Positions 37,579 through 47,224 of a DNA stretch of 64,000 nt are shown piece after piece (position 1 is the first letter of the stretch; every line of letters starts with the position of its first letter). The notes beneath the pieces are model-generated. The model was not told the origin of the DNA. It saw only the letters and a program-made list of their open reading frames with translations, and searched no databases. This DNA is from an uncultured Mycoplasmatota bacterium (GTDB lineage Bacteria > Bacillota_I > Bacilli_A > RF39 > UBA660): contig URNW01000005.1 in assembly GCA_900549285.1 (NCBI GenBank), forward strand, positions 3,873 through 67,872, written 5' to 3'. Position numbers and translations under genes: made by a program.

Positions 37579-38418
37579 GTGATTCATATGAAATTAGCGC
37601 AGAAAGCTTTATATTTAAATATTTTTGTTAATTTATTTATTGCTTTTATTAAATTTGCTGGTGGTATTTTTTTTAATACCTTTACCCTTACTATTGATGG
37701 AATTTATACTATTAGTGATTTGGTAACGGATGTTATTGCTTTATGTGGAATCAAAGTTGGAAAAAAACGAGCAAACAAAACTCATCCATATGGATATGGG
37801 AAAATTTTTTACGTAGTAGAACTCTTTATGGGAATTGTTGCTATATTGGTTAGTTCTTTTATTATTTATTTAAGTTTTAAAATTCATTATCAAAAACCAC
37901 CACTTGGGGCTATTTTACTTATTTTAGGCATTGTTTTTTTGAAATTTATTAGTGCTAAAAATTTATTTATAGTTGGAAAAAAAGAAAAAAACGAATTGTT
38001 AGTTGTTTCAAGTTTGGAATCTAAAACTGAAGCTTTTTCTACTTTAAGTTTAATTTTCATTATCATTCTTGGACAATTTATACCTAAAATTGATATGTTT
38101 GGTGGTATTTTTATAGCTATTCTTTTAATTTTAAAATCTATTCAAGCGGTTAAGCAAAATATTATTTTTTTAATTGGTTACACTTGTGAAGATAGACAAT
38201 TTAAAAACAAGATTAAAAAAGTTGTTGATAAGTATAATGTTATTCACATTTTAGATATCGTACTTATTAATGATGGACCTTACTATGAACTTATTCTTAA
38301 AGTAAAAGTCAATAGAAATGTTAAAGTCTCCTATTTACTTAGAGTACAAAATAAAATAAAAAAAGAACTTAAAGCCAAAGCATGGGGCATTAAGTTCATT
38401 TATTTTCATCTCATTTGA
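37579..38418 (+). CDS. Cation diffusion facilitator family transporter
   Basis: 279 aa (GTG 37579; ATG 37588 is the alternative). Six membrane helices followed by a short cytosolic CDF dimerisation domain (about 200-279). 'DGIYTISDLVTDVIALCGIKVGKKRANKTHPYGYGK' is the CDF helix 2 and HPYGYG loop. In YiiP-type carriers the metal site is Asp/His-xxx-Asp in helices 2 and 5. Here helix 2 reads YTISD and helix 5 reads SLESKTEAFST, i.e. Glu-xxx-Glu. The altered site suggests an unusual metal preference. Confidence 0.88.
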   Translation: MIHMKLAQKALYLNIFVNLFIAFIKFAGGIFFNTFTLTIDGIYTISDLVTDVIALCGIKVGKKRANKTHPYGYGKIFYVVELFMGIVAILVSSFIIYLSFKIHYQKPPLGAILLILGIVFLKFISAKNLFIVGKKEKNELLVVSSLESKTEAFSTLSLIFIIILGQFIPKIDMFGGIFIAILLILKSIQAVKQNIIFLIGYTCEDRQFKNKIKKVVDKYNVIHILDIVLINDGPYYELILKVKVNRNVKVSYLLRVQNKIKKELKAKAWGIKFIYFHLI

Positions 38419-38637
38419 TTATTGTAAAAATAGTATTAAAGATATGATAAAGAAAAGGACTCCTAAAATAAGTGTTAATCTACTAATAAATAATTCAAAG
38501 CCTCTTTCTTTCATATTTTGAAATAATACTTCATTTCCACCAGTAATGATTTGACCTGCATCACTTGCTTTATTTCCTTGTAATAATACTACTACAATTA
38601 ACAATACAGATATAATTAATAAAATTGTTTCTAACAT
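38419..38637 (-). CDS. secG: Preprotein translocase subunit SecG
   Basis: 72 aa with two membrane helices joined by the SecG loop 'LLQGNKASDAGQIITGGNEVLF'. Stimulates SecYEG export. It ends one base after the CDF gene, tail to tail with no spacer. Confidence 0.93.
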   Translation of the reverse strand: MLETILLIISVLLIVVVLLQGNKASDAGQIITGGNEVLFQNMKERGFELFISRLTLILGVLFFIISLILFLQ

Positions 38638-38714
38638 AAATCATCATTCCTTTTTTGTAACAGGTATAGTATAACATAATTTTTTATTTAAAACAATATC
38701 AATCATTTATTATA

Positions 38715-39245
38715 TTACTTACTATCAATTGTTTCTTTTACAATTTTTTCCCATCTTTCAGGTGTTGCTTCTTTATCAACGATCTTTTTTTGCTCTGTTT
38801 TTGGAATCTCACTATAAATAGGAGCATTATATTTTGCTACTCCCCCATGATGAGAACAAGCACCTCTTCCTGTAGCACAAGTTGGACTAAAAGTTCCATC
38901 CTTGCATAAGGTACAGTATCCAGTTATCTTTTTTTCGTAAGTTGTAATTGTTTCAAAGTGGTATTTTTCTTCTTCGGCAGGATAATATTTATAAACTTCG
39001 TAAATTACTCCATTTACTTCACAATCACTAGTAACGGAAGTTCCATCACATGTAGGAATTTCATCTTCATTTTGAATATCATTATCTTCAGTTTGATTCA
39101 ATACTGGATTAGAAGATTTTTCATTATCAGTATTGATGCCGTCCTTATCTTTTGACAAGGTTTGATTGTTTGAAGAGCCAATAATTATAAGTGCTAAAAT
39201 AACTCCTAAAATAATCCATATTTTCTTTTTACTTTTCTTTTTCAT
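38715..39245 (-). CDS. Membrane-anchored DUF3761-like Cys-rich protein
   Basis: Start ATG 39245 is better than GTG 39254 because AGGTG precedes it by 8 nt; 176 aa. N-terminal Lys-rich stretch and one helix (about 9-24), a disordered acidic region, then an external domain with CDGTSVTSDCEVNG and 'CTLCKDGTFSPTCATGRGACSHHGG', the DUF3761 core found in extracellular bacterial proteins. The six or more Cys may form disulfides or bind metal. Function unknown. Confidence 0.75.
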   Translation of the reverse strand: MKKKSKKKIWIILGVILALIIIGSSNNQTLSKDKDGINTDNEKSSNPVLNQTEDNDIQNEDEIPTCDGTSVTSDCEVNGVIYEVYKYYPAEEEKYHFETITTYEKKITGYCTLCKDGTFSPTCATGRGACSHHGGVAKYNAPIYSEIPKTEQKKIVDKEATPERWEKIVKETIDSK

Positions 39246-39297
39246 AACCCACACCTGAGGCTATTATAATACTAATTATACTTTATTACAATCTATT

Positions 39298-40674
39298 TTA
39301 TACAATTTTTATATTCTTCCAAGGATCTTTTCTTTTTAATCTTTTTATAGCTTTTTCTATTGTTATTTCATCTGGTTTTACTTTATCTAATTCATTCCAT
39401 GCTATGGGCATAGATACTGTTAATTTTTTTCTGATTCTAAGAGAATATGGAGCTACACTTGTTGCACCTTTTGTATTTCTTACCCAATCAATAAATATCT
39501 TTTCTTTGCGTTTTTCTTTTTTCATATTGCTTGTATATTTATCTGGCCATTTTGCTTCCATTAATTTGGCAATATCTCTAGCAATTTTTCTGGCATTTTT
39601 CCAAGTTACCTTCGTACTTAATGGTACTATGATGTGATATCCTTTTCCACCACTTGTTTTTAAGTAGGATGCTAATTTATATTCATCTAATATATTTTTT
39701 AAATCCTTTACCCCTTTCCTTAATTTTTCTAAACTTAGTTTTTCATCTGGATCTAAATCAAAGACTAACATATCAGCATGATTTATATCATTTGCTTTGC
39801 TTCCCCATACATGAAATTCATAGCTGTTCATCTGAACTTCCGATATTAAACCATTGATGTCTTTTATGTAATAGTAATCATTTTGTTTATCATTTTTATT
39901 TTTTATTTTCTTTTTTTCTAGGAAATTATAGATATTTTCAAAATGCTTTTTGTAAAATTTTGATCCACTTGATCCATTAGGATACCTTATAGTACTAATA
40001 AGTCTATTTTCTATAAATGGTAACATATGTTTCGCTACTTCTTTATAATAATTTATGATATCTATTTTGGTTACTTTGGGATTTTTATATATTATCTTAT
40101 CAGGATTTGTGATTTCTATATGCTTGATATTATCTTTAATTTCATCCATGGTTCTATTTGTTTTAATACTTGTATTAAATTCATTTATATCATCATATAA
40201 ATGATAATTATCTTTATCTTTTATAAGTAACCAACTTTTATCATCATTTTTTAATTTAACTAAGGTCCACATTCCTTTTAATCTTGAACCTTTTAAATCA
40301 AATTTTATGGGTCCTTCTTTGAAGTTTGGTTTATATCCCTTTATAGCTTCCCAATAACCTTTATCCCATAACATGACAGTTCCACCGCCATATTCACCTT
40401 TTGGTATTGTTCCTTCAAAATTACGATAATCTATGGGATGATCTTCAACCATGATAGCAAGTCTTTTATCTTTATCGTTATAAGATGGACCTTTGGGTAC
40501 TGCCCAACTTTTTAAAACACCATTCCATTCTAAACGTAAATCATAGTGATCTTTTCTGGCAATATGATGTTGAATGCAAAATCTTAATTTTTTGGCTCTC
40601 TTGCCTGATTTACCAATTGGTTCTTTGGTTTTATTAAAATTTCTTTTTTTGTTATATTTACTTAAACTTGACAT
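39298..40674 (-). CDS. LigD-like phosphoesterase-polymerase protein without ligase domain
   Basis: 458 aa. Residues about 30-170 are the LigD 3'-phosphoesterase domain: His37, His43, Asp45, Arg47, His79 and Tyr83 keep the spacing of the Pseudomonas LigD catalytic residues. Residues about 190-455 are the LigD Prim-Pol domain: 'STIRYPNGSSGSKFYKKH', the metal motif LVFDLDPD, and 'LKTSGGKGYHIIVPL'. The ATP-dependent ligase module found in full LigD is absent, and no ku gene is in view. It probably trims and fills DNA ends. The start lies 3 nt after the T run of the hairpin that follows CRISPR array 1. Confidence 0.9.
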   Translation of the reverse strand: MSSLSKYNKKRNFNKTKEPIGKSGKRAKKLRFCIQHHIARKDHYDLRLEWNGVLKSWAVPKGPSYNDKDKRLAIMVEDHPIDYRNFEGTIPKGEYGGGTVMLWDKGYWEAIKGYKPNFKEGPIKFDLKGSRLKGMWTLVKLKNDDKSWLLIKDKDNYHLYDDINEFNTSIKTNRTMDEIKDNIKHIEITNPDKIIYKNPKVTKIDIINYYKEVAKHMLPFIENRLISTIRYPNGSSGSKFYKKHFENIYNFLEKKKIKNKNDKQNDYYYIKDINGLISEVQMNSYEFHVWGSKANDINHADMLVFDLDPDEKLSLEKLRKGVKDLKNILDEYKLASYLKTSGGKGYHIIVPLSTKVTWKNARKIARDIAKLMEAKWPDKYTSNMKKEKRKEKIFIDWVRNTKGATSVAPYSLRIRKKLTVSMPIAWNELDKVKPDEITIEKAIKRLKRKDPWKNIKIV

Positions 40675-40676
40675 AT

Positions 40677-40712
40677 AAAAAACCTCTAATATTAGTTTGG
40701 TAATATTAGAGG
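40677..40712 (-). terminator. Hairpin terminator between CRISPR array 1 and the LigD-like gene
   Basis: A 12-bp perfect stem (40683-40694 with 40701-40712), a 6-nt loop and T6 on the minus strand. One arm contains the AGAGG ribosome binding site of the LigD-like gene. It can terminate the array transcript and also mask that site. Confidence 0.75.
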
Positions 40713-40731
40713 ATATTATGTAAGATAAAAT

Positions 40732-41023
40732 ATTTAGATTACAATATGTTTAATTATAGACTGGCGGATATTTCGACTGACGATTTAAACGAAATTAATT
40801 TAGATTACAATATGTTTAATTATAGACATTAAAACTTTACGGGAAACAAAATTTTTATAGAAATTTAGATTACAATATGTTTAATTATAGACAAATAATT
40901 ATGAAATAAAAGGGTTTAGTACTCTTAAATTTAGATTACAATATGTTTAATTATAGACCTGTCTTTGTTTTGTGGGTTCCTTGCATCATAGTAATTTAGA
41001 TTACAATATGTTTAATTATAGAC
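40732..41023 (-). CRISPR. CRISPR array 1: five repeats, four spacers
   Basis: Five identical 30-nt repeats at 40732, 40798, 40863, 40929 and 40994, separated by 35-36-nt unique spacers. On the minus strand the repeat begins GTCTATAATTAAAC and ends ATCTAAAT, which resembles the type I-B repeats of Clostridioides (ending in TAAAT). I therefore read the array on the minus strand, like the cas genes, with an 8-nt ATCTAAAT handle. The leader lies to the right (41024-41151) after cas2, and a terminator to the left. Confidence 0.97.
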
Positions 41024-41151
41024 CCGCGTTTTTATTCATAATTTCATTTTTATCATAACATAATTTATATTTTTTCTCTATAAATTTTTAATTTTTTATA
41101 ATTAATTTCTGTCGATGCTCTACATTTTTCTCCGTATTATAGGTCGACAGA
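41024..41151 (-). promoter_or_regulatory. Leader of CRISPR array 1
   Basis: AT-rich leader. It holds an inverted repeat TGTCGA (minus, 41144-41149) and ATCGACA (41110-41116) that brackets a TATAAT at 41136-41141, with the same spacing as in leader 2 and in the solitary leader at 49697. It fills the space between the cas2 stop and the first repeat. Confidence 0.85.
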
Positions 41152-41430
41152 TTAAATAAATTGCTCATTATCTTCTATAATTTGTGTTATAAATTCCTTT
41201 ATCATCCATCTTTTATTACGAGATTTGAATACAATACAGGAATCGATACTTTTTCTCAAATATCCTTTTAATTCTATTTTCATTTTTTCTAATTGCGATT
41301 CTAATAATTCTCCTTCAAATACTGAATTTTGAACATGATATAAATATCTTTTGCAAATTTGATAAATTTTTCTTTGTACTTTAGCAAAATCATCCACTTG
41401 TTTAATATCATAAATTAATATTATATACAT
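41152..41430 (-). CDS. cas2: CRISPR adaptation endonuclease Cas2
   Basis: ATG 41430 (MYIILIYDIKQVDD) is chosen over upstream ATGs because it lies one base after the cas1 stop behind GGTGGT; 92 aa is the normal length. Ferredoxin-like fold with the conserved Asp in YDIK. Bridges two Cas1 dimers during spacer integration. Confidence 0.95.
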   Translation of the reverse strand: MYIILIYDIKQVDDFAKVQRKIYQICKRYLYHVQNSVFEGELLESQLEKMKIELKGYLRKSIDSCIVFKSRNKRWMIKEFITQIIEDNEQFI

Positions 41431-41431
41431 A

Positions 41432-42427
41432 TTACCACCATATTTTAAATCCTTCATATTTTTTATCATCCATTAAATGTTTTATTAACTTATATAGCTC
41501 TAATTTTATTAGTCTTTCATAAGTTACTTCTCTTTTTAGGTTTTTATGCATAATGGTTCTTTTTAAAGTATTTTCCAGTTCTTGAATCACCTTTTTTAAA
41601 CTTGCATCTTTCATTTTTAAATAGTAATCTTCTTTAACAAAATCTTCTTTTGTAATTATATTTTTATTTAAAAGTGAAAAAATGGTACGATCGACAATTA
41701 GCGGCTTAAATACTTCAGTTATATCTAAAGTTAGAGAAAATCGTTTGGTTCCAGGTTCATGTAAATAACTTATTGTAGGATTTAACTCTGTTTGATAAAT
41801 AATACTTAACGTTTTTGTATAAAGTACAGAATTTAATAATGAAATTAATACATTTACCATTGTATCTGGAGGATTTTTTATTCTTTTTTCAAAATCAATT
41901 TCTTGATTAATCATTATTTTCCACGAAGCATAATAAGTCTTTCTTATATTCCCCTCTATCCCCATTAATTCTAAAATAGTATTACAATCTTTAATTTTCA
42001 TTCTTAATTTTTCTATTTCTTCTATATAAATATCTAAATTTTTTCCTCTATTTTGATAATATTTTAAGTTTCTTAAAATGTTAAAACTAGCCGCTACAAT
42101 AAATTCTTTGGCTATTTCTAATCTTTTTGTAGAATCAATATAATATTTTACTTGATTTACTAGTAAACTTCCAGATATCTTTTGCTCTTTAGGATAAAAT
42201 GAGCCAATATAGTAATTATAATAATTAAACATGTGAACATTAATCCCATAAGATCCTAAAAATTCAAATAATCTTTTATTGTATGTTATCTCGCCAAATA
42301 CATAAATATCCCTTATTCTTTCTATTGGAATATCTTTTTTTAAAACTTTATCAGAATACAATGTTAAAGAATTATTATTTTTTCTTAGTTCTCCTGAACT
42401 AAATATATAATAAGATTGCTTACTCAT
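41432..42427 (-). CDS. cas1: CRISPR integrase Cas1 (type I-B)
   Basis: 331 aa. Conserved metal ligands are visible as Glu in LMGIEGNIRKTYYASW, His in SYLHEPGTKRFSLTLD, and Asp in DITEVFKP. N-terminal beta domain begins YYIFSSGELRKNNNSL. Overlaps cas4 by 4 bp. Integrates new spacers at the leader end of the arrays. Confidence 0.97.
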   Translation of the reverse strand: MSKQSYYIFSSGELRKNNNSLTLYSDKVLKKDIPIERIRDIYVFGEITYNKRLFEFLGSYGINVHMFNYYNYYIGSFYPKEQKISGSLLVNQVKYYIDSTKRLEIAKEFIVAASFNILRNLKYYQNRGKNLDIYIEEIEKLRMKIKDCNTILELMGIEGNIRKTYYASWKIMINQEIDFEKRIKNPPDTMVNVLISLLNSVLYTKTLSIIYQTELNPTISYLHEPGTKRFSLTLDITEVFKPLIVDRTIFSLLNKNIITKEDFVKEDYYLKMKDASLKKVIQELENTLKRTIMHKNLKREVTYERLIKLELYKLIKHLMDDKKYEGFKIWW

Positions 42428-42927
42428 ATTTCACATAATTCATAGTATGCACATTTTTTACATATACTGCTATTTAGGCAATCTGGTGCTTTTTTACTTT
42501 CTATGATCTTTCTAATTATTTTTAATTGATTCTCTATAAATAAAATATCTTCCTTTGTTAAATATATTTCTTGTTCGTATTTTTCTTTTGGTATTTTTAA
42601 AATACCAATAGGATTTTCGATTCCGTTTTTCCATAAATGATATAAATAATATTTAATTTGATATTCACTGGCATCTTTTAAACTTTTGCTTTTTTTAATT
42701 TCATAAATGATTCCGTTTTTCATAAAATCTATATTTATCGAATCATTTATTAAAACATGTTTTCTTTCTTTGTTATATGTATTTTCATCAATTAATTTTC
42801 CTAAACTTACATATTCACTCGTATCTTCCATCGTTATTCCTTTTGAATAATACCATAGTTTTCTTGGACAGATTAGGCTATAAGCAAACATTAAGCCAGT
42901 AATTTTTTTAGATAAATCCTGATTCAT
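42424..42927 (-). CDS. cas4: CRISPR adaptation nuclease Cas4
   Basis: 167 aa RecB-like exonuclease. First Cys in LICPRKLWYYS, ExK catalytic motif in GIIYEIKKSK, and three C-terminal cluster Cys in CLNSSICKKCAYYELC. Cas4 trims prespacers and selects the PAM. Overlaps cas3 by 20 bp. Confidence 0.95.
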   Translation of the reverse strand: MNQDLSKKITGLMFAYSLICPRKLWYYSKGITMEDTSEYVSLGKLIDENTYNKERKHVLINDSINIDFMKNGIIYEIKKSKSLKDASEYQIKYYLYHLWKNGIENPIGILKIPKEKYEQEIYLTKEDILFIENQLKIIRKIIESKKAPDCLNSSICKKCAYYELCEI

Positions 42928-45040
42928 TTTCTTCTCCTATTTCAAATCCATATTTAGAACTATAATTTCCATAAACGCGATAAATATCAGATGCACCATT
43001 TATTAATGAATATATTTTTGTAGGATTATAATATATTGTAGTTGTATATTCTAACAATTTTTGTTTGCTCTGATATCTTTTTTCAAAACTAATTAACTTA
43101 TCATTTGATTCATTAATTAATCTTTCTATTTCATCATGATTTTCTACGTATATACTATCTGGTATGATAGTTATTGTGTTAATATCTCTAAATAATTTTT
43201 GTAATTCACTCTGATTATATTTTAAAGGATATACTTTTTCTAAATGATGGATTGCTTTATTTAGTTCTTCTATATAATTTGTATCATTTCTCTTTAGTTC
43301 TTCTTTGTTATAGACACTATTTATATATTCTAATTTTTCTTCTTCACTTATTAGCTTTTTGTTGTATTTCTCTAATTTTTCTAAGGATAAGTTTACAAGA
43401 TTTTTGTCATAAATTCTTTTTCGTTCAGTATTGTAAACAAAAACATTAGGTTTATCTGGAATTATCAATCCTTTTCTGTTACAACGCCCTAGCCGTTGCA
43501 TTAGACTATCAGCTGGTGATATTTCAGTGTGTAGTATATCAAAACTAATGTCTAGACTTGCTTCTACTATTTGAGTTGTAATCCATATCCCATTTTTATT
43601 AAAATTTTTTATTTCAGTTTCTAATTTTTCTCTATCCTTTTTAATAAATCTTGCATGTAACAAGTGCAATTCTTCCACTTTATTTTCTAAAATTTTATAT
43701 ATCTCTATTGCTTTTTTTACTGTATTACATATTATTAACACTTTGCTAGATTCACTATCTTTTATTATCTTATCATAATTAAAATCACCGTCTACTATTT
43801 CTATAAAATGTCGTGTTTTATTACTTACAGATATTTTTTTAATATAATTATTTTCGCCAATATACTCTTTTATTTTATCTTCTAAGAATGTTGGTAAAGT
43901 AGCGGTTGTAATAGCAAAATGTCCACCATACTCGTTAACTGTTTTTAAACCAATTATAATACAAGCTAGAATTACAGGCGAATACATTTGGATTTCATCC
44001 ACAATTACTTTGCTATAGGATAGAGTAGCAACGAATTGTTCTTCTCCTAGAGCTTTAAAAGGAAACTTAAATATTTGGTCTACTGTACATATAGTTAGTG
44101 GATAACTAAGTCGTTTCATTTCACAATATTCGCTATAAGTTAAATCAGAATTATTTTTTAACATTTCTCCGAAACTATCAGAATGGAGTAGGGCTATATC
44201 ATTATTTTTACCATAATTTTTGCATCTTTTATAAATGTCATTACTTGCTACTTTTAATGGTAACGTATAGAAGCCTTTTGAATTGTTTAGCCAAAGTAAG
44301 GATGCTTCTGTTTTTCCTATACCTGTACTTGCTACAATAATAATATTTTTATTTTTGTTTTCTTTAGCAAAAGTTTGAATATCATTTAATGTAAAATCCT
44401 GTTCAATGTTTTGAGCTATCAATTTGTTTTTATTTTTTAATTCTGCTATGGTCGTTCCACTACTGGCAGCATAATCAAAGCGATTTAGCATTCCTTTTAC
44501 CTTACTATATTTTTCCCAATCTTCTTCTGGCAAATCTGTTCCTCGCTTATCAAATAATAAATCCTTCAGTTTAAATCGTTTAATATTCGGATTAATATTA
44601 GGAATTACTGGTTTTACATATTTTTCAAATATTTCTCTATATTTAGTACCATCTATATCTGTTATTCTTTTATGATGATAGAATATTGCTGTGGCAATGA
44701 TTTGATATTCATTTAACCCATACTTATCTATTAAATATTCTTTTGGCAAAAACTTAGGGCTTAACATACCATGATTTATATTATCATTTTGATTTATTCC
44801 CTTTATTTCATTTTGAAATAAAATACTAGATTTTCCAAAATCATGGTAATAGCATGATATTAAGATCATCTCCTGAAATTCTTTGCTAAAAGCTTGAGGA
44901 TATTCTTTTATAAAATTAAAGAATACTTTTAAGACTTCTTCTGTATGTTCTTCTAATGTTTTTTTGGGATGAGTTTTTGCTAAATAATTTTTAAGAGTAA
45001 TTTCCGTTTTATTTTTTAGTTCTTGTAATAATTCATTCAT
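42908..45040 (-). CDS. cas3: CRISPR effector helicase-nuclease Cas3
   Basis: 710 aa. N-terminal HD nuclease (His32, then YYHDFGK with His66-Asp67), SF2 helicase motif I VASTGIGKTEASLLW (about 237-251), motif II DEIQ (DExH variant), and motif VI QRLGRCNRKG. Degrades DNA bound by Cascade. It follows array 2 on the same strand, with an AGGAGG ribosome binding site 8 nt before ATG. Confidence 0.96.
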   Translation of the reverse strand: MNELLQELKNKTEITLKNYLAKTHPKKTLEEHTEEVLKVFFNFIKEYPQAFSKEFQEMILISCYYHDFGKSSILFQNEIKGINQNDNINHGMLSPKFLPKEYLIDKYGLNEYQIIATAIFYHHKRITDIDGTKYREIFEKYVKPVIPNINPNIKRFKLKDLLFDKRGTDLPEEDWEKYSKVKGMLNRFDYAASSGTTIAELKNKNKLIAQNIEQDFTLNDIQTFAKENKNKNIIIVASTGIGKTEASLLWLNNSKGFYTLPLKVASNDIYKRCKNYGKNNDIALLHSDSFGEMLKNNSDLTYSEYCEMKRLSYPLTICTVDQIFKFPFKALGEEQFVATLSYSKVIVDEIQMYSPVILACIIIGLKTVNEYGGHFAITTATLPTFLEDKIKEYIGENNYIKKISVSNKTRHFIEIVDGDFNYDKIIKDSESSKVLIICNTVKKAIEIYKILENKVEELHLLHARFIKKDREKLETEIKNFNKNGIWITTQIVEASLDISFDILHTEISPADSLMQRLGRCNRKGLIIPDKPNVFVYNTERKRIYDKNLVNLSLEKLEKYNKKLISEEEKLEYINSVYNKEELKRNDTNYIEELNKAIHHLEKVYPLKYNQSELQKLFRDINTITIIPDSIYVENHDEIERLINESNDKLISFEKRYQSKQKLLEYTTTIYYNPTKIYSLINGASDIYRVYGNYSSKYGFEIGEENESGFI

Positions 45041-45056
45041 TTTAACCTCCTTTTGT

Positions 45057-45085
45057 ATTTTAATGGATTATTCATAATTATAAAC
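45057..45085 (-). repeat. Degenerate trailer-end repeat of array 2
   Basis: This 29-nt segment keeps the ATTT and AATTATA.AC ends of the repeat and lies 36 nt (one spacer length) from the last clean repeat. It is an eighth, decayed repeat at the leader-distal end. Confidence 0.6.
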
Positions 45086-45121
45086 TGGTTCATGAACAGT
45101 AGAGCCACTATCGCTACTATA

Positions 45122-45544
45122 ATTTAGATTGCACTATGCATCATTATAGACGATTCTACTGGTCAAGGAATAATTATTTCTGATGGATTTAGATTGCACT
45201 ATGCATCATTATAGACATTATATTAAAAAGAGTTGTGTTATCAAGTTAGCAAATTTAGATTGCACTATGCATCATTATAGACTGCTTAAAAAACGTTGCT
45301 TAAAGTCCCGTAAATATTATTTAGATTGCACTATGCATCATTATAGACGTATCAAGAATTAGACGCTATCGAAGTCGAAAACGAATTTAGATTGCACTAT
45401 GCATCATTATAGACTTAAAAATTAAGGATAGTGTAGATTTAAAAGAATTATTTAGATTGCACTATGCATCATTATAGACCCAACGACACTATATACAAAG
45501 ATTATTTAGATTTAATTTAGATTGCACTATGCATCATTATAGAC
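45122..45544 (-). CRISPR. CRISPR array 2: seven repeats, six spacers, inside the cas operon
   Basis: Repeats of 30 nt start at 45122, 45187, 45253, 45319, 45385, 45450 and 45515; spacers are 35-36 nt. The repeat differs from that of array 1 at 5 of 30 positions, all in the centre (positions 10, 13, 18, 19 and 21 on the plus strand), while both ends are identical. It sits between cas5 and cas3 and splits the interference and adaptation genes. One spacer (45152-45186) could encode a Gly/Asp-rich peptide, as phage genes often do, but no protospacer could be searched. Confidence 0.97.
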
Positions 45545-45678
45545 TCGTAGTTTTACTAATAAGATTGGTTTTATTTTATCATAAAGTATCTAAAATTTCT
45601 ATAAATATATATAATTTTGTAATATTTTTTCTGTCGATCTCCCAAGTTTTTAACGCTATTATAGTTCGACAGAAATTT
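45545..45678 (-). promoter_or_regulatory. Leader of CRISPR array 2
   Basis: Contains the inverted repeat TGTCGA (minus, 45666-45671 read as TGTCGA) and ATCGACA (45632-45638) around TATAAT (45658-45663). The last 17 nt before the repeat (TATTAGTAAAACTACGA on the minus strand) are nearly the same as in the solitary leader upstream of cas6. Confidence 0.85.

Positions 45679-47216
<1,538 letters not shown>

Positions 47217-47224
<8 letters not shown>

Noticed and set aside
40732..41023. Reading the CRISPR arrays on the plus strand
   Set aside because: The minus-strand repeat matches the orientation of known type I-B repeats ending in TAAAT, the cas genes are on minus, and the shared leaders with -10 boxes lie on the right side.
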